NCBI GenBank assembly: GCA_020912385.1
Contig: CP087210.1
Coordinates: 3,156,111-3,220,110, forward strand
DNA length: 64,000 nucleotides
Direction: 5' to 3'
Source of the DNA: Neofusicoccum parvum
Taxonomy: Eukaryota > Ascomycota > Dothideomycetes > Botryosphaeriales > Botryosphaeriaceae
Positions 33,836 through 45,000 of this stretch are shown piece after piece. Position 1 is the stretch's first letter, and each line of letters begins with the position of its first letter. The notes under the pieces were generated by a model. It had not been told where the DNA came from and did not search any database. It worked only from the letters and a program-made list of their open reading frames with translations. Both the position numbers and the translations under genes were made by a program.

Positions 33836-34917
33836 GATTGATTGATTCTGTCAGGCTACGATACATTCTAGGTAGTATAAGAGCCGTCCCTCTCTTTAGC
33901 CTTACATTGTCCTGTTCTTTAGCCTCTTCTCACTTCTTAGTCCAATCTGTTTACTCCCTTCGCTACCCTTACATCTCTTGTGGTGGGTTCGATGTGTAAG
34001 CCTCCCCATGTTCATCTCGGAACCGCCAGGTTCTTTGTAGGAACTGAATGGCTGCCTTGACTACTGCATAGTTAGGCTTCCACTTCTCCTTTGGACCATC
34101 TACTGGTTTCCCAGTGTGCCGGTCCTCCCATCCGCTCCATCCACCTAACAAAAAGGAAACATCCCCCCATCTCTTCCCTGCTGCGACTACGAGTTCTCGT
34201 CTAAGGTCCCGCCACTGCGGGCACTCTAGTAGCACATGTTTGATTGTCTCCTGGCTCATGCTACACTGGCACTCATCTGACTCCTCTCGCCCTATTCTGT
34301 AAAGGTAAGGCTTGAGTCGGCAGTGGTTTGAGCGGCACTGAATCAGGACTGCTGCCTGCTCTGAGTCCAATCTGTTATAGAGGTTGATAGTGTGTTTACC
34401 TAGTGCAGTACCATCCAGCTCCCACGTGTATCTTCCGTACCTCTTTCTCTGCTTTACGTTTTCCTTCTCTTCCTCTTGCACCCTTATAAGCACTGCCTGC
34501 GTGACTGTTTTGACCAGCCTCCGGCGGTCCTGCGAATCTCGGTCCGGTCTTTGGCCTGGTTTGACTGCCCTCTTTACTGCTCTATCTGCTGCCTCATTCC
34601 CCTTCACCCCTGAGTGGGCTGGTACCCAGATGAGCCAGGGGGTAACACCTCGGGCTACAATCTTATCCATCACCTTGTAGATGTCTTGTAGGATGTACTG
34701 CCCCTCTGTTTGAGTCTCAGTCTGGATTGCCTTCAGTGCCTTCTGGCTATCTGTTACTAGAAAAACGTTTCTTCTCCCTTTTCTCTCTGTGACCAGGTTT
34801 TCCAGTCCTGCTAGTATTGCAAGGAGCTCTGTAGTAAGAACTGAAAAGGACTTCGCTCTTGCTACTGTTTCTTGAAGGACTGTTACTGGCTGGTGGGTGT
34901 TTACTATGCGGACCAGC
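33836..34917 (-). mobile_element. LINE-B, 5'-truncated, RNase H end only
   Basis: The frame is open on the minus strand from about 34917 to the stop at 33969. It holds the RNase H tail (LLAILAGLENLVTERKGRR, LVTDSQKALKAI, WVPAHSGVKGNEAADRA) and the terminal HVLLECPQW region. The 3' UTR ends in (AATC)n at 33836-33851. It is near-identical to the copy at 51577-52556, so this is a third LINE family or subfamily besides A and C. Confidence 0.85.
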
Positions 34918-34929
34918 CTAAGATATATA

Positions 34930-37900
34930 GGATTGGATTGGATTGGATTGGTCTAATCAGGCTACGATGTCTTCTGTGGAGACATAAGAGCCATCCTATA
35001 TACATTACCGCGCCTTTCATTCGTCATTGCCTTGCCTCACTTCTCAGCCCAACTCCGTTTAGTGATCGTGCGGCGGCTGCGTCGCCCCGCTAGTCCTATC
35101 TAGGCCAGACAGCCGTGCAGTTGATTTTAGGAATTGAATCACCGCCTTCACTACCCGTATGTCCGGCCTCCATCGTTCCTTTGGCCCATCGACCGGTTGC
35201 CCAGTCCGCCAGTCCTGCCTCCTACTCCACCCTCCAAGCATGTATGAAACGTCTCCCCACCTTTCCCCCACGCTACTTGCTAAATCTTTACGGGCCTGCT
35301 GCCACTGCGGGCAGACCAAAAGGACATGCTGTACTGTCTCCAGCCCATGTCCACACTCGCACTGTCCTGATTCCTCTCTCCGTAGCTGGTAGAGAAATTC
35401 CCGAAGGAAGCTATGATTAGTCCGACACTGGATGAGGATTGCTGCACTTTCCGCGTCGAGGCTATTATATAGCCGTAGTGTGTGTTGTCCTGGGAAGGCT
35501 CCATCCAGCTTGCGCGTGTATTTCCCCCACGGGCTTGGCTTTACTGCTGCGTCCTCTCGTTCCTGGCGTAGCCGCTGCCTTACCAGCGCCTCAACTGTTT
35601 CCCTTGCTCGCCGCCTGTTTCGCCTATCGATCGTTGGTCGTAGCCCAGGTACTGTTGTCTCTTGCGCGGCTTGGTGTGCCGCCTCGTTCCCGGCGACTCC
35701 ACTATGGGCTGGAACCCACATAAACATGACTGCTGCGCCCTTAACCTCGATCCTAACTATAAGCTCCCGTATTCTCTTAACCAGATACTGGCCTGACAGG
35801 CTTGCTTGTGACGTCCCTACCCGCTGGAGTGCCTTTATACTGTCCGTAACTATCCAGAAAGTGTGCACGATGCGGCCCGGTATTGGTGCATTTATCTGCC
35901 GCGGGCGCTGGGCTAGCCATTCCAGTGCAAACACCATAGCTTGTAATTCCGCCATTACCACTGTTGAATTTTGGCTCCGTTCTACTGTCTCTTGCCTGAT
36001 TACCGTGAAGCCTTTAATTCTAGTCCAGCGTACTGCTGCCGCGCCACAGAGCCCGTGCCTGCTTGACCCATCGGTAAAGATAGTATCCGCGGTCGGTAGG
36101 GTCTGCACCTTAGCTGTCGCACTGTCCCGGTTGGTAATAACGATATTTGGCTGGATATCGCGCTCCCACGGTGGGAGCGTCCATGGTACAATAGTCTCTA
36201 TAGGGGCTGTCCTTTCTGGAGCAATGATGCTTCCGTAATAGTCCCAAGTCTTTCTTAGTGGGGAGGGATATACCTCTCCCTGCTTAGGAAAACGCTTGAC
36301 GCAGTCTACTACTGGGTTATCCGCTGGTAGCGTGTATAGCCTTACTAGATACTTCGATACTTTTGCGCGTAACCGAAGATCTACTGGTATTAGGCACGCC
36401 TCTCCTTCGGCAGTAGGGAGGGCGACTGTACGGAAGGCGCCTGTGATCGCCTGTGCTCCTAATCGCTGGACTCTTTCTAGATGCCGTACTAGCTTTCCTA
36501 CTCCTAGTCGCCCTGGACCGTACCACGTTGACGCCGCGTAGTCGGTTATTGGGGTAACCGTCGCCTGGTATAGTTGTCTCATTCCTCTTGGGCTAACACC
36601 TTTAAGTCTCTTGATCGCCAGGCATTGCGTGATCGCCTTGCTCGTAACCTTAGTGATATGAGGTACCATGGTAAGCTGGTTGTCGAGTAGGACCCCAAGC
36701 ACTTTTACTTGTTCACTATCCGGTATCTGTGTACCCTGGAATACTAACGGCGCCTCTGGCGAATCCCTTCGTCTGCTAAGCCGTGTAAAGTGGATCAACT
36801 TCGTCTTTTCTGCTTCGAACGTTGCTCCGCTCTCTACGGCCCAGTTTTCAGCCTTTGGAATTACTTCTTGTTGTAGTCTCTGGACGTTATAGCTGACGGT
36901 TGGGCCAGTAACCCACGCTGTGAAGTCGTCAACGAAGCCTAGAGACCCGCCCTTCTGGCTGATTTGGGCCTCTACGAGGTCTGCATTGTACAGGATATAG
37001 AGGATAGGTGATAGGGGCGAGCCTTGAGGTAGGCCCGCGTGCTTCACCTCTGCCACAGGCGAGCAGAAACCACCGACCGTGATACACGCTCTTCTCTCGC
37101 TACAGAAGCTCTCTACCCATCTTACGATAGCGGGGGGTATCCTCCTTGTCTGGAGTCTTTGACATAGAACCTCTTTATGGACTCCGTTGTACGCTCCTTG
37201 GACATCAAAGGTAACGAGGGAAAGAACCTGTTGTCTTCTCCACGCCCAAAAGACTTTCTCTATTAGGACGTTTAGTGCCTGCTCGCAGGACCTTTGCCGT
37301 CGGGCCCCGAAGTGGTTGGCAGGGAGCAGTCCGTTGGACTCAGCCAGATATGATAATCTGTTTGCTATGACCGCTTCTAGGCCTTTACTAATAGTTGGTA
37401 GTAGTGAAATCGGTCTATAGGCCTTCGGCGCTGTATAGTCCGGTTTCCCTGACTTTCTTAGCGTGACGATCTTGGCTATTCGCCATGCTCTTGGTAGGTG
37501 GCCTAGCCGTAGTGATGCCTGGTACAGGCAGCTGACGTGTCGCCCTACTACCGGCCAGAGCTCTCTCCACACTCTAAATGTAAGGCCATCCGCCCCGGGC
37601 GCCTTTCGTGGGTTAGCTGTGAAGATTGCTCTTTTAACCTCGTCCTCAGTTAAAGGTGCCATAATGACTGGCTCCGGCTGTATAGCCTGGTTGGCCCCCC
37701 GTTTCCTTGGTGTCGCTTGTGGTGGGAAAAAGGTTTCCATTAGCATCTGGGCTTTTTCTTCGTCCGTACTAGCGGCCTTGTCGTCCTTTACAAGCGTTGG
37801 GACCTTGGTGAATGACTGTTCCATTTTGGTGAGAGCGTTTGCCCTCCACACGTTCCCTGGGTCTGAGATAAATTCTCGCCAATGCGCAGCTTTCTGTACA

Positions 37901-39244
37901 CGGAGCTCCTGGAAGTATTGACGTCTAGCCTCTCGTAGCTGCTCGTGTACCTCGTATACCGGGTATCCCTGTCTCCGTAGCGCCGTGTAGTGATTTCTTA
38001 GTGACGAGACTGTCCTCCGTAGGATTGATAGCCGCTCCGTCCACCACCTTTTTGCATATAGAGATGGTCGAGCTCTGGGTACCCGATACTGAATGGCTCC
38101 TTGAATGTGCTGTAGTAAGGTCTCGGCTTCCCCCTCTAGCGCGGCGGCGTCTAGGCACTGCGCTGGTGGTGGTAGCGTCTCTTCCAACTCTTTTCTTATA
38201 GCTCTCCAGTCCGCCTTCTCAAAAAGTAACCGTCTATCTTGTAAGGGGTTTCTGTATACCTCGAGGTCGAATTCCGTCTCTATAGCCCGGTGGTCGGACC
38301 CGTGGTCTGTTAGGTGGACTTGGCACTTGACCTTCCGGTTCGCGAGTAGCTCGGTCGCTAGTATTACGTCGATAGTAGATCTAGAGTTACCGTTATGGTG
38401 CTCCCATGTGATAGTCCCCGGTTCGAGTAGGGATTGCAGCTCCCGACGTTGAATGAGGTTAAGTAGCTCGTTAGCCTCTCCTTGTCTTGGATCTGTAGCC
38501 ACCTGATCCCCTCCCCAGAGCTGGTCGCGGCGATTGACGTCGCCAGCCACTATAACTTGTAAGGCCTCTCCCTCTATCTTCTTTACTTGTTCGATTGTCT
38601 CCTCGAGGATCTGGAGACGCTCCTTTAGTTGGTCTTCGTGATCGTATACCGTCTTCCCACCCCGGGGGATGTAGACGGAAAAAATCAGAACCGGAACCCC
38701 TTGGCTGCGAATAAGGACTGCCGCTATATCAGATGATTGGCTTGGAATAGACTGTCCCTGGGTGTTTTTGTTTAGCCAGAGCATCGCCCGAAAGCTATGC
38801 CTGACGTGTCCATCCTTTCGTTGTACTGTTGGAGTTATTGCTTCCCACTGATGGTGAGAAGTAACCCTCGCTTTACTCTCGCCCGAAAGCGTAAATATGT
38901 ACGGCTCTGCAACTACCAGAACGTCGAACCGTGCCGTATCGGTATCGTTAAGGAGACTCCACTGGGTCTCCTTCTGTTTTCCGACGTTTAGCTGGAGGAT
39001 CCGTAGTGGCTCCTCTAGCATGTAGTTGTAGGGGCGTCTTCCATCGCTACGTCCCTCCTTTGCTGGATGGACCTCCTTGTGTTTCTTGGGTGGAAAGGGC
39101 AGCTCCGGTCGAAGATCGTGTGAGCATCGCCGCAGGCTGGGCATTTTAGGTTGTCCCTGTTATTACATTCGCGGGTCTGGTGGGGCCCGGCGCAGATACC
39201 GCATACCGCCCTCCTTGTGCAGCGGCTCTGTTTGTGTCCATACG
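34930..39244 (-). mobile_element. LINE-C, Tad1-like, with 12-bp target duplication
   Basis: Bounded by CTAAGATATATA at 34918-34929 and again at 39245-39256. The 3' end is a (TCCAA)n-like tail at 34930-34950. The 5' end is truncated inside ORF1: the last two zinc knuckles (CGICAGPHQTREC, CPACGDAHTIFDRSC) read at 39240-39110 in a different frame from ORF2. It inserted beside or into LINE-B. Confidence 0.9.
35059..39144 (-). CDS. LINE-C ORF2: endonuclease, RT, RNase H, open
   Basis: 1361 residues without a stop. The apurinic-type endonuclease shows ILQLNVGKQ, VVAEPYI, VAGDVNRRDQLWGG and GSDHRAIETEF. The RT shows APGADGLTFRVW, AYRPISLLPT, GLPQGSPLSPILY and GFVDDFTAW. RNase H shows IFTDGSSRHG, VMAELQAMVFALEWL and WVPAHSGVAGNEAAH. 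The protein closes with CECGHGLETVQHVLLVC. Each catalytic block expected for the Tad1 clade is present, so the enzyme may be active even though the element lacks a full ORF1. The true start is uncertain because the frame overlaps the ORF1 end. Confidence 0.92.
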   Translation of the reverse strand: MPSLRRCSHDLRPELPFPPKKHKEVHPAKEGRSDGRRPYNYMLEEPLRILQLNVGKQKETQWSLLNDTDTARFDVLVVAEPYIFTLSGESKARVTSHHQWEAITPTVQRKDGHVRHSFRAMLWLNKNTQGQSIPSQSSDIAAVLIRSQGVPVLIFSVYIPRGGKTVYDHEDQLKERLQILEETIEQVKKIEGEALQVIVAGDVNRRDQLWGGDQVATDPRQGEANELLNLIQRRELQSLLEPGTITWEHHNGNSRSTIDVILATELLANRKVKCQVHLTDHGSDHRAIETEFDLEVYRNPLQDRRLLFEKADWRAIRKELEETLPPPAQCLDAAALEGEAETLLQHIQGAIQYRVPRARPSLYAKRWWTERLSILRRTVSSLRNHYTALRRQGYPVYEVHEQLREARRQYFQELRVQKAAHWREFISDPGNVWRANALTKMEQSFTKVPTLVKDDKAASTDEEKAQMLMETFFPPQATPRKRGANQAIQPEPVIMAPLTEDEVKRAIFTANPRKAPGADGLTFRVWRELWPVVGRHVSCLYQASLRLGHLPRAWRIAKIVTLRKSGKPDYTAPKAYRPISLLPTISKGLEAVIANRLSYLAESNGLLPANHFGARRQRSCEQALNVLIEKVFWAWRRQQVLSLVTFDVQGAYNGVHKEVLCQRLQTRRIPPAIVRWVESFCSERRACITVGGFCSPVAEVKHAGLPQGSPLSPILYILYNADLVEAQISQKGGSLGFVDDFTAWVTGPTVSYNVQRLQQEVIPKAENWAVESGATFEAEKTKLIHFTRLSRRRDSPEAPLVFQGTQIPDSEQVKVLGVLLDNQLTMVPHITKVTSKAITQCLAIKRLKGVSPRGMRQLYQATVTPITDYAASTWYGPGRLGVGKLVRHLERVQRLGAQAITGAFRTVALPTAEGEACLIPVDLRLRAKVSKYLVRLYTLPADNPVVDCVKRFPKQGEVYPSPLRKTWDYYGSIIAPERTAPIETIVPWTLPPWERDIQPNIVITNRDSATAKVQTLPTADTIFTDGSSRHGLCGAAAVRWTRIKGFTVIRQETVERSQNSTVVMAELQAMVFALEWLAQRPRQINAPIPGRIVHTFWIVTDSIKALQRVGTSQASLSGQYLVKRIRELIVRIEVKGAAVMFMWVPAHSGVAGNEAAHQAAQETTVPGLRPTIDRRNRRRARETVEALVRQRLRQEREDAAVKPSPWGKYTRKLDGAFPGQHTLRLYNSLDAESAAILIQCRTNHSFLREFLYQLRREESGQCECGHGLETVQHVLLVCPQWQQARKDLASSVGERWGDVSYMLGGWSRRQDWRTGQPVDGPKERWRPDIRVVKAVIQFLKSTARLSGLDRTSGATQPPHDH

Positions 39245-39256
39245 CTAAGATATATA

Positions 39257-39584
39257 CTTAAATCCACCGCGCTCTTTAAATGCACTGCGCAGGGGTCTTT
39301 CCGTTTTCGTATAAGCCTTCCCGCACCTCACCGCCTCCGCGCCTCATTAAAATTCTGCCAGCATCTTTCGCCCTAGCTTATCTCGGACGATTAAGTAGTT
39401 AAAATAGATTAGTATCTCGTAATTGGAACGCGCTTGGATCGCGCTTCGATACAGGCGTAAAAAAAAAAGATGGTACATACGTCTAATAAGCTGGCTTCCT
39501 CTACTCGTTAATCTAGTACTTCTCCCATTGTTAGAAAACAGCTAAGTTTGCCGTAATCATCGCTACAAAAGCAACTATATCGTA
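39257..39584. other. Spacer between LINE-C and the degraded TLH relative
   Basis: AT-rich with an A10 run near 39461. No gene. It may be the 5' flank of the pseudogene that follows. Confidence 0.4.
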
Positions 39585-40630
39585 ATCAACTGAGTATTTT
39601 CACTATCTTTCCGAATACCACTTACTAGTCTGTAAGAGCTGCGGGTACGCTGTCTGTCTAGATCAAATTCGAAGCCATCTACGGGGCAAGTACTACAAGT
39701 TGCCCCTAAAAGAAACCGCCGCAGTCTTAGCCGATGTACAGCGTAGATGGCTGGATCAAGCTTAGAACGCGCGCGACGTCTTCATTCCAGCTAAGGTAAC
39801 CCAGCCTATCGCCTACCTACCTCTATATAAGGACGGATTACTTTGCCAGCTCGAGCCTCAGCAGTGTTACTATATCTACCGGAAGATGAACGTTCTTAAA
39901 ACCCATTGGCGCGAAGCCTACCAATGGTCTCTAAGCACTAGGGGTAGATCCGGTAAACAAAAGGAGAAGTAGATCCAAACCCGTCTACAAACCATAAGAA
40001 AAGAAGTCTACTGCTAGAGATTTTTCATCCAAACCTACGGCTCGCAGTACTTCCAAGTCGAGCAGGTAGATGATAGTAATGAGGAAGAGGAGGAGGAGAT
40101 GGATATCGGCGTATTAGGCGTCCACTAAGAAGGCGACCTTATTAGAAGGCTTATTGAGAGAGACCTTCAGGAGCGCCATCGTATACTCTCCGACGCACGC
40201 TATATCTATCACGATGAAACCACCAAAACTGAGGTCTCGCCGTGGCTAGAGATGACCCGCTAGCCGTCCTTTTTCAACCGCCTTAACCTCTCCGAGGTCT
40301 CCACGCTCGCCTACGCGGCCGACCCTACTAAAGAGCCGTTACTTACTCTACTCTCCGAGAGCCTAGACCGGCTTGTTGAGCGGGCGTACCAGTCTATCTG
40401 CGAGGACAAGATCAGCGTGTTCGACCAGGCCCGTATTAACAGCTTTATAGCTGGCGAGCCCTTAGGTACGGAGTAGCTACTTATGATCAAGCTACAGAAG
40501 AACACTTTCCGGAGCTATAAGCATCTATAGAAGCGCCTTCTCTGCTTTACCTACCGGACGAGCCGGGTAGACCAGCTAATTTAACTTGTATACTGGTTTA
40601 CTCCTTCTCAGTTGCCCTATATTAAGGCTG
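39585..40630 (+). pseudogene. Degraded TLH-like gene, 5' part (OrsD-like zinc region)
   Basis: A plus-strand frame with several TAG/TAA stops reads EYHLLVCKSCGYAVCLDQ and SHLRGKYYKL, then LPLYKDGLLC, THWREAYQWS, RFFIQTYGSQYFQVEQ. These align in order with residues 5-175 of the intact TLH at 52994, with the same Cys/His spacing. Stops fall at positions explained by CAG or TGG to TAG. Similarity is clear but not close, so this is an older paralogue, not a fresh copy. It is cut by the gypsy element at 40631; GGCTG at 40626-40630 is repeated at 48620. Confidence 0.8.
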
Positions 40631-41088
40631 TGTAACGGCGGGCCTCTGCCTCCAAGGATCAAACACCAAAGAGGGTGGTAAGCCGTGTAGGGTTTACCTT
40701 GAGTGGGTACAAGGTAGGGGGAGAGAACAAGTGTGAACGAATACACGTGACTGAGCACTGCGTGCGAAGGCCGTGTTACTAATCAATGGTGTAGATTGAT
40801 TATTGAAGTTGACCACGAAGGTCAAAGCTATACTAAGGAGTGTAGTTTATATACTGTAGGAAAGTTCTATCAATCTATACGCTCAGTGAGTTGGTGATGC
40901 TCACGCCCTGAGCGCCTGGCTCCAACTGAGCGGGTGGCTCAGTTAAGACCGCCGGCTCAGTTACTGAGCGGGTGGGTCCTAGCTGATCGCGGGAGTCACG
41001 TGACTCTTGACCCACATCTCTTTGTGTTCTTCGCCTACTGCGGGGCAATCCCCCAACTTCCTCACCTCATGGAGGCTGTGCCGTAACA
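40631..41088 (-). repeat. Gypsy 3' LTR
   Basis: 458 bp, TGTAACGGC at the left and GCCGTAACA at the right on the plus strand. Contains TTTATATACTGTAGG, the likely TATA region. Appears identical to the copy at 48162. Confidence 0.95.
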
Positions 41089-41187
41089 CTATCCCCCCCT
41101 TTTAGGATCTTCGGCCCGAAGATTCTTCCGTGCAGCTTATTTCTTAAGTCTTGCTACCTGGATACATTCCTTCCCCGTAAGTTCATC

Positions 41188-42004
41188 ATGTCGAAGCGTA
41201 AGCGGGATACGACTAAGGAGCGCCATCGTTTAGTGGCCTTGGTAGAGTCAGTTCCTCTACCCGCTGTTCATCCTTGTTTCGATTGCGACTTGAACGGAAG
41301 TGTCTGCAAGGTAGTTCCTGGTCGGGAGCGCTGTGGTTCTTGTATTTTGAAGGGGTCCACGATGTGTGACGCTAAGGGTTTGTCTTTAGCCGGAGGTATG
41401 TGGCGGCTTCTTTCCAAGGTTCCTTTATTGACTGGTTTTAGCCCAAAGCTTGCGACGGGAACAGGAGAAGTTGAAGGCGAAGGAGGTAGAGGCTCAAGAG
41501 AGATTTCGGGCGTCGTTAGCGGAGATGGATCGTCTGCAAGAGGCATTGCGGTTGCAACAGAAAGAGCTGGGAACCGCCGCGGCTCGCCTGGAGCGGATAC
41601 GCAAGAATCAGCGTTTATTAGAGGAGCGTGGCTACAAGGCTCTTCTCGCTGAGTCTGGTAGCTTGGCCGCGTTGGATGAGCATGATCGTCGAGAGGCGGA
41701 GGAGCTGCTGGCGGCGTTGGCCGAGGATGAGGGGTACGCTCCTGACCCTGAGAGTTCTGAGGGTCCGTCCGCGTCAAAACGGCCACGTCACGAGGCGGTG
41801 GGTCCTGCTGTGCCGCAGTCGGCTGAGTCTGCCGGGTCTGCCGGTGAGCCCGTGACGGGTGCAAGGTCTCCTCATTCCTCTGAGTTGGTGGATTCCGCTC
41901 GCTTGGTTCTCGATCCTGTGCTTCTTGAGGGTTTGCCGTTGTTTGTTTTCGAGGGCGACCTCGTTTCCGTGGGAGGTCAGGGTTCTGGCGATGGAACTCT
42001 GTGA
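41188..42004 (+). CDS. Antisense two-exon gene inside the gypsy element: Cys-cluster plus coiled coil
   Basis: Runs opposite to Pol. Exon 1 is 41188-41395, the intron 41396-41441 (GTATGT ... TTGAC ... TTTTAG) and exon 2 41442-42004; joined length 256 aa. The N-terminus is basic (MSKRKRDTTKERHR), followed by a cysteine cluster (CFDCDLNGSVC, RCGSCILKGSTMC) that could bind zinc, then a long coiled coil (SLAEMDRLQEALRLQQKEL, LERIRKNQRLLEERG) and a Ser/Pro/acidic tail. I recall similar hypothetical proteins being common in ascomycete proteomes. Its whole length overlaps the region after the Pol chromodomain, so Pol's unusual C-terminal extension is the shadow of this gene or the reverse. It might be a regulator carried by the element; that is inference. 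Confidence 0.65.
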
Positions 42005-45000
42005 CCAGTTCTGGATGTATGTCGTCCTTGGGTATCCACTGGTTATCCTCATTCCCGTATCCTTCCCATTTGACCAGGTACTTAAGCTGATGACCGAACC
42101 GTTTGCAGTCTAGGATTTTCTCTACCGGGTACTGTTTTTCCTCGGCGTCCGGGTTCTCTGGTACAATTTCTTCTTGAGTTTCTGGGATGTTGGCGTTCTC
42201 GGGTGCTGGCTCGAGCAGTGAGACGTGGAAAGTGGAGTTCATCCTCGTGTTTGATAGTTTGAGTCGATAGGTGACTTCTCCGAGTTTCTCTTCAATCTTG
42301 AATGGGCCAATTTTTTTGAAATCCAATTTATCGTTTGGTCGTTTGGTCTTGATGTTTTTCCTGAGGAGATAGACCTTATCCCCCCTCTTCAGGTTCGGTG
42401 CCGCCTGGTGCCGTCTGTTGTAGTATTTGGACATCATGATTCGGACGTATTCGAGGTCAAGGCTGATAGCCTTGTGGAGTTCCTTCAGCTGCTCGGCTTT
42501 AAGGATACCACTTTGCGCTAGCTTTCTACTTGGGATCGTTTCCCTGTAGGCTTCCGGTTCGAACCCGTAGTTGGCGAAGAACGGTGACTCGTTCGTGGAT
42601 TCCTGTTTGGAGCTGTTGTAAGCGAATTGGGCCATGGGTAATAGTTCTGCCCAGTTTTCCTGTGGGTAGTTGATATAACAGCGGAGGTATTGTTCAAGAG
42701 TCCGGTTCATTCGTTCCGTTTGACCATCTGTTTGCGCGTGTGCTGTGGTAGCAAGCTTACTCTTCGTTCCTAGTTGGCGCATAACTGTTTGCCAGAATTC
42801 GGAGGCCATGAGCTTGTCTCTGTCCGACACCATTTCTTCCGGCATTCCGTGGTCCGCGAAGATGGTTCGGAGGAACGTGTAGGCGAGCTGTTCTGCGTTG
42901 GATGCCTCGAGGTAGGGCAGGAAGTACGCATACTTCGTGAGTCGGTCGACGAAGACGAGAATCGAGTCGTACGAGACTCCTGTAAGGGGATCTTTCGACC
43001 TGGGTAACTTGGTGACGAAGTCCAGTGTGATGGACTGCCATGGTCGCTTTGGTGCTTCCAGCGGCTGTAGGAGGCCATAAGGTGCATGTGTCGCGGCCTT
43101 GCTTCTGATGCAAAGATCGCACTGCGAGACTACACGCTGTACGGTTTTCCTTAGTCCTGGGAAGTAGTAGTTCCTCGTGATTCTTTCTGTTGTCCTGTCG
43201 ATGCCCTGATGTCCGTGTGCTGGGGCTTCGTGGATATCTTTTACCAGTGCTTCTCGTAACCGTGTTGGGACATAGATGAGTCCTTTGAAGAGAAGCGTTC
43301 CTTCTCTGTCTCGAGCAATACGCGGATCGTCCTCAAGCGCTAAAAGTTCCTGCGCGAAGGAGTCCTGGGCGTATGCTTCTCGGATCTTCTGGTGCCATGG
43401 GTTCGGCTCGATGCGTAGCATGGGTAGTGTTTGTCTGGCAAGGAGGAGCGATCCATCGCTATCCTCTGCAAAGATTGCAGGGTGCGGCTTGGTTTTCCCT
43501 TCCATATAATCCACTCTTCGGCTGAGCGCGTCAGCTGCGGCGTTATCAGATCCCTTTCTGTAGGTGATCTTGAAGTCATAGGAGGCCATTTCTTCTGACC
43601 AGCGAACCTGCCGTCGGTTCAATTCTTTGGTCGTGGTGAAGCGTGTGAGATTCTGATGATCACAGCGTACTACCACCTGGTGGCTTGCTCCTTCGAGGTA
43701 ATGCCTCCATTGCTTGAAAGCTGCGACAATGGCTAGAAGCTCCTTATCGTGAATGTCGTAGTTGAGCTCTGCCGGGGTGAACTTCCTGGAGTAGAACGCG
43801 ACTGGGTGCCATCTGCCTTCTTCATCAGGCTGGCTGAGACATGCTCCAAGGGCGAATCCTGACGCATCAGTTTCCACTTCAGTGGGCTTGTCGGGATCGT
43901 ATATCCCGAGCACTGGGGCTTCGCAAAACATCCGCTTGAGCGAGTCAAATGCCCGTTGCTGATCGTCTTCCCATTTAAAGCCATGCTCCTTTCGCGTAAG
44001 CCTAGTTAAAGGTTCCGTGACTCCGGAGTAGTTCCAGATGAACTTCCTGTAGAAGTTCGCGAATCCTAGGAAGGACTGTACTTCCTTGATCGTCTTTGGT
44101 ACTGGCCATTCTCTAATGGAATCCAGTTTCGAGTCGTCCATGCCGACGTGACCTGGGGTGATGATGAAGCCTAAGAATTCCGTTCTTTGGACGTGCCATT
44201 CACACTTCTCGGGTGCGATGGAGAGGTTCTTTGCTTGGAGGGCTTCTAGGACCTTTCTTACATGCTTCTTATGTTCCTCAAGGGTTTCTGAAAAGATGAG
44301 GATGTCATCAAGGTAGGCCATGCAGAAGATATCCAGGTATTCTCGCAGTGTGTCGTTGACGAGATTCTGGAATGTTGCTGGAGCGTTAGTAAGCCCAAAT
44401 GGCATTACCGTGTACTCGTAGAGTCCTAGCCTCGTTCTAAAGGCTGTTTTCCATTCTTCCCCTTCTTTGATCCTAACTAGATGGTATCCCTCCCGGAGGT
44501 CCAGCTTCGTAAAGTACTTTGCTTTCCTTAACTTGTCCTGGAGCTCGTCGATGCGAGGGAGAGGGTACCGGTTCTTGATCGTGATATCGTTTAGCTGTCG
44601 GTAATCGACACATAGGCGTAGCTTGCCATTCTTTTTCGGGACAAAGAGGATTGGGTATCCGGCTGATGACGTCGAAGGTCGGATATATCCTCGTTCAAGG
44701 TTCTTCTCGATATAGTCCCTGAGTGCTGTCATCTCCTTCTCTGATAAGGAGTAGATGGGTTTGTAGGCTGGCTTCGTGCCTGGTTTGAGTGGGATTTCGT
44801 GGTCCCACGGCTGATGCTTAGGCAAGTCTCCTTTTCCTCTTTCCTGGCAAACGGCCTGTAGATCCCAGTACTCGCTGGGTACCGTTTCCATTTCGGGTAT
44901 CGGAGGATATCCATACGGGTTGTTCCATATTTCCAGACTGCCGTGTTGTCCCTTTACGACCCTCGCGGGATCATCTCCTCCTAGAGGAGCGGGAGTGTCC

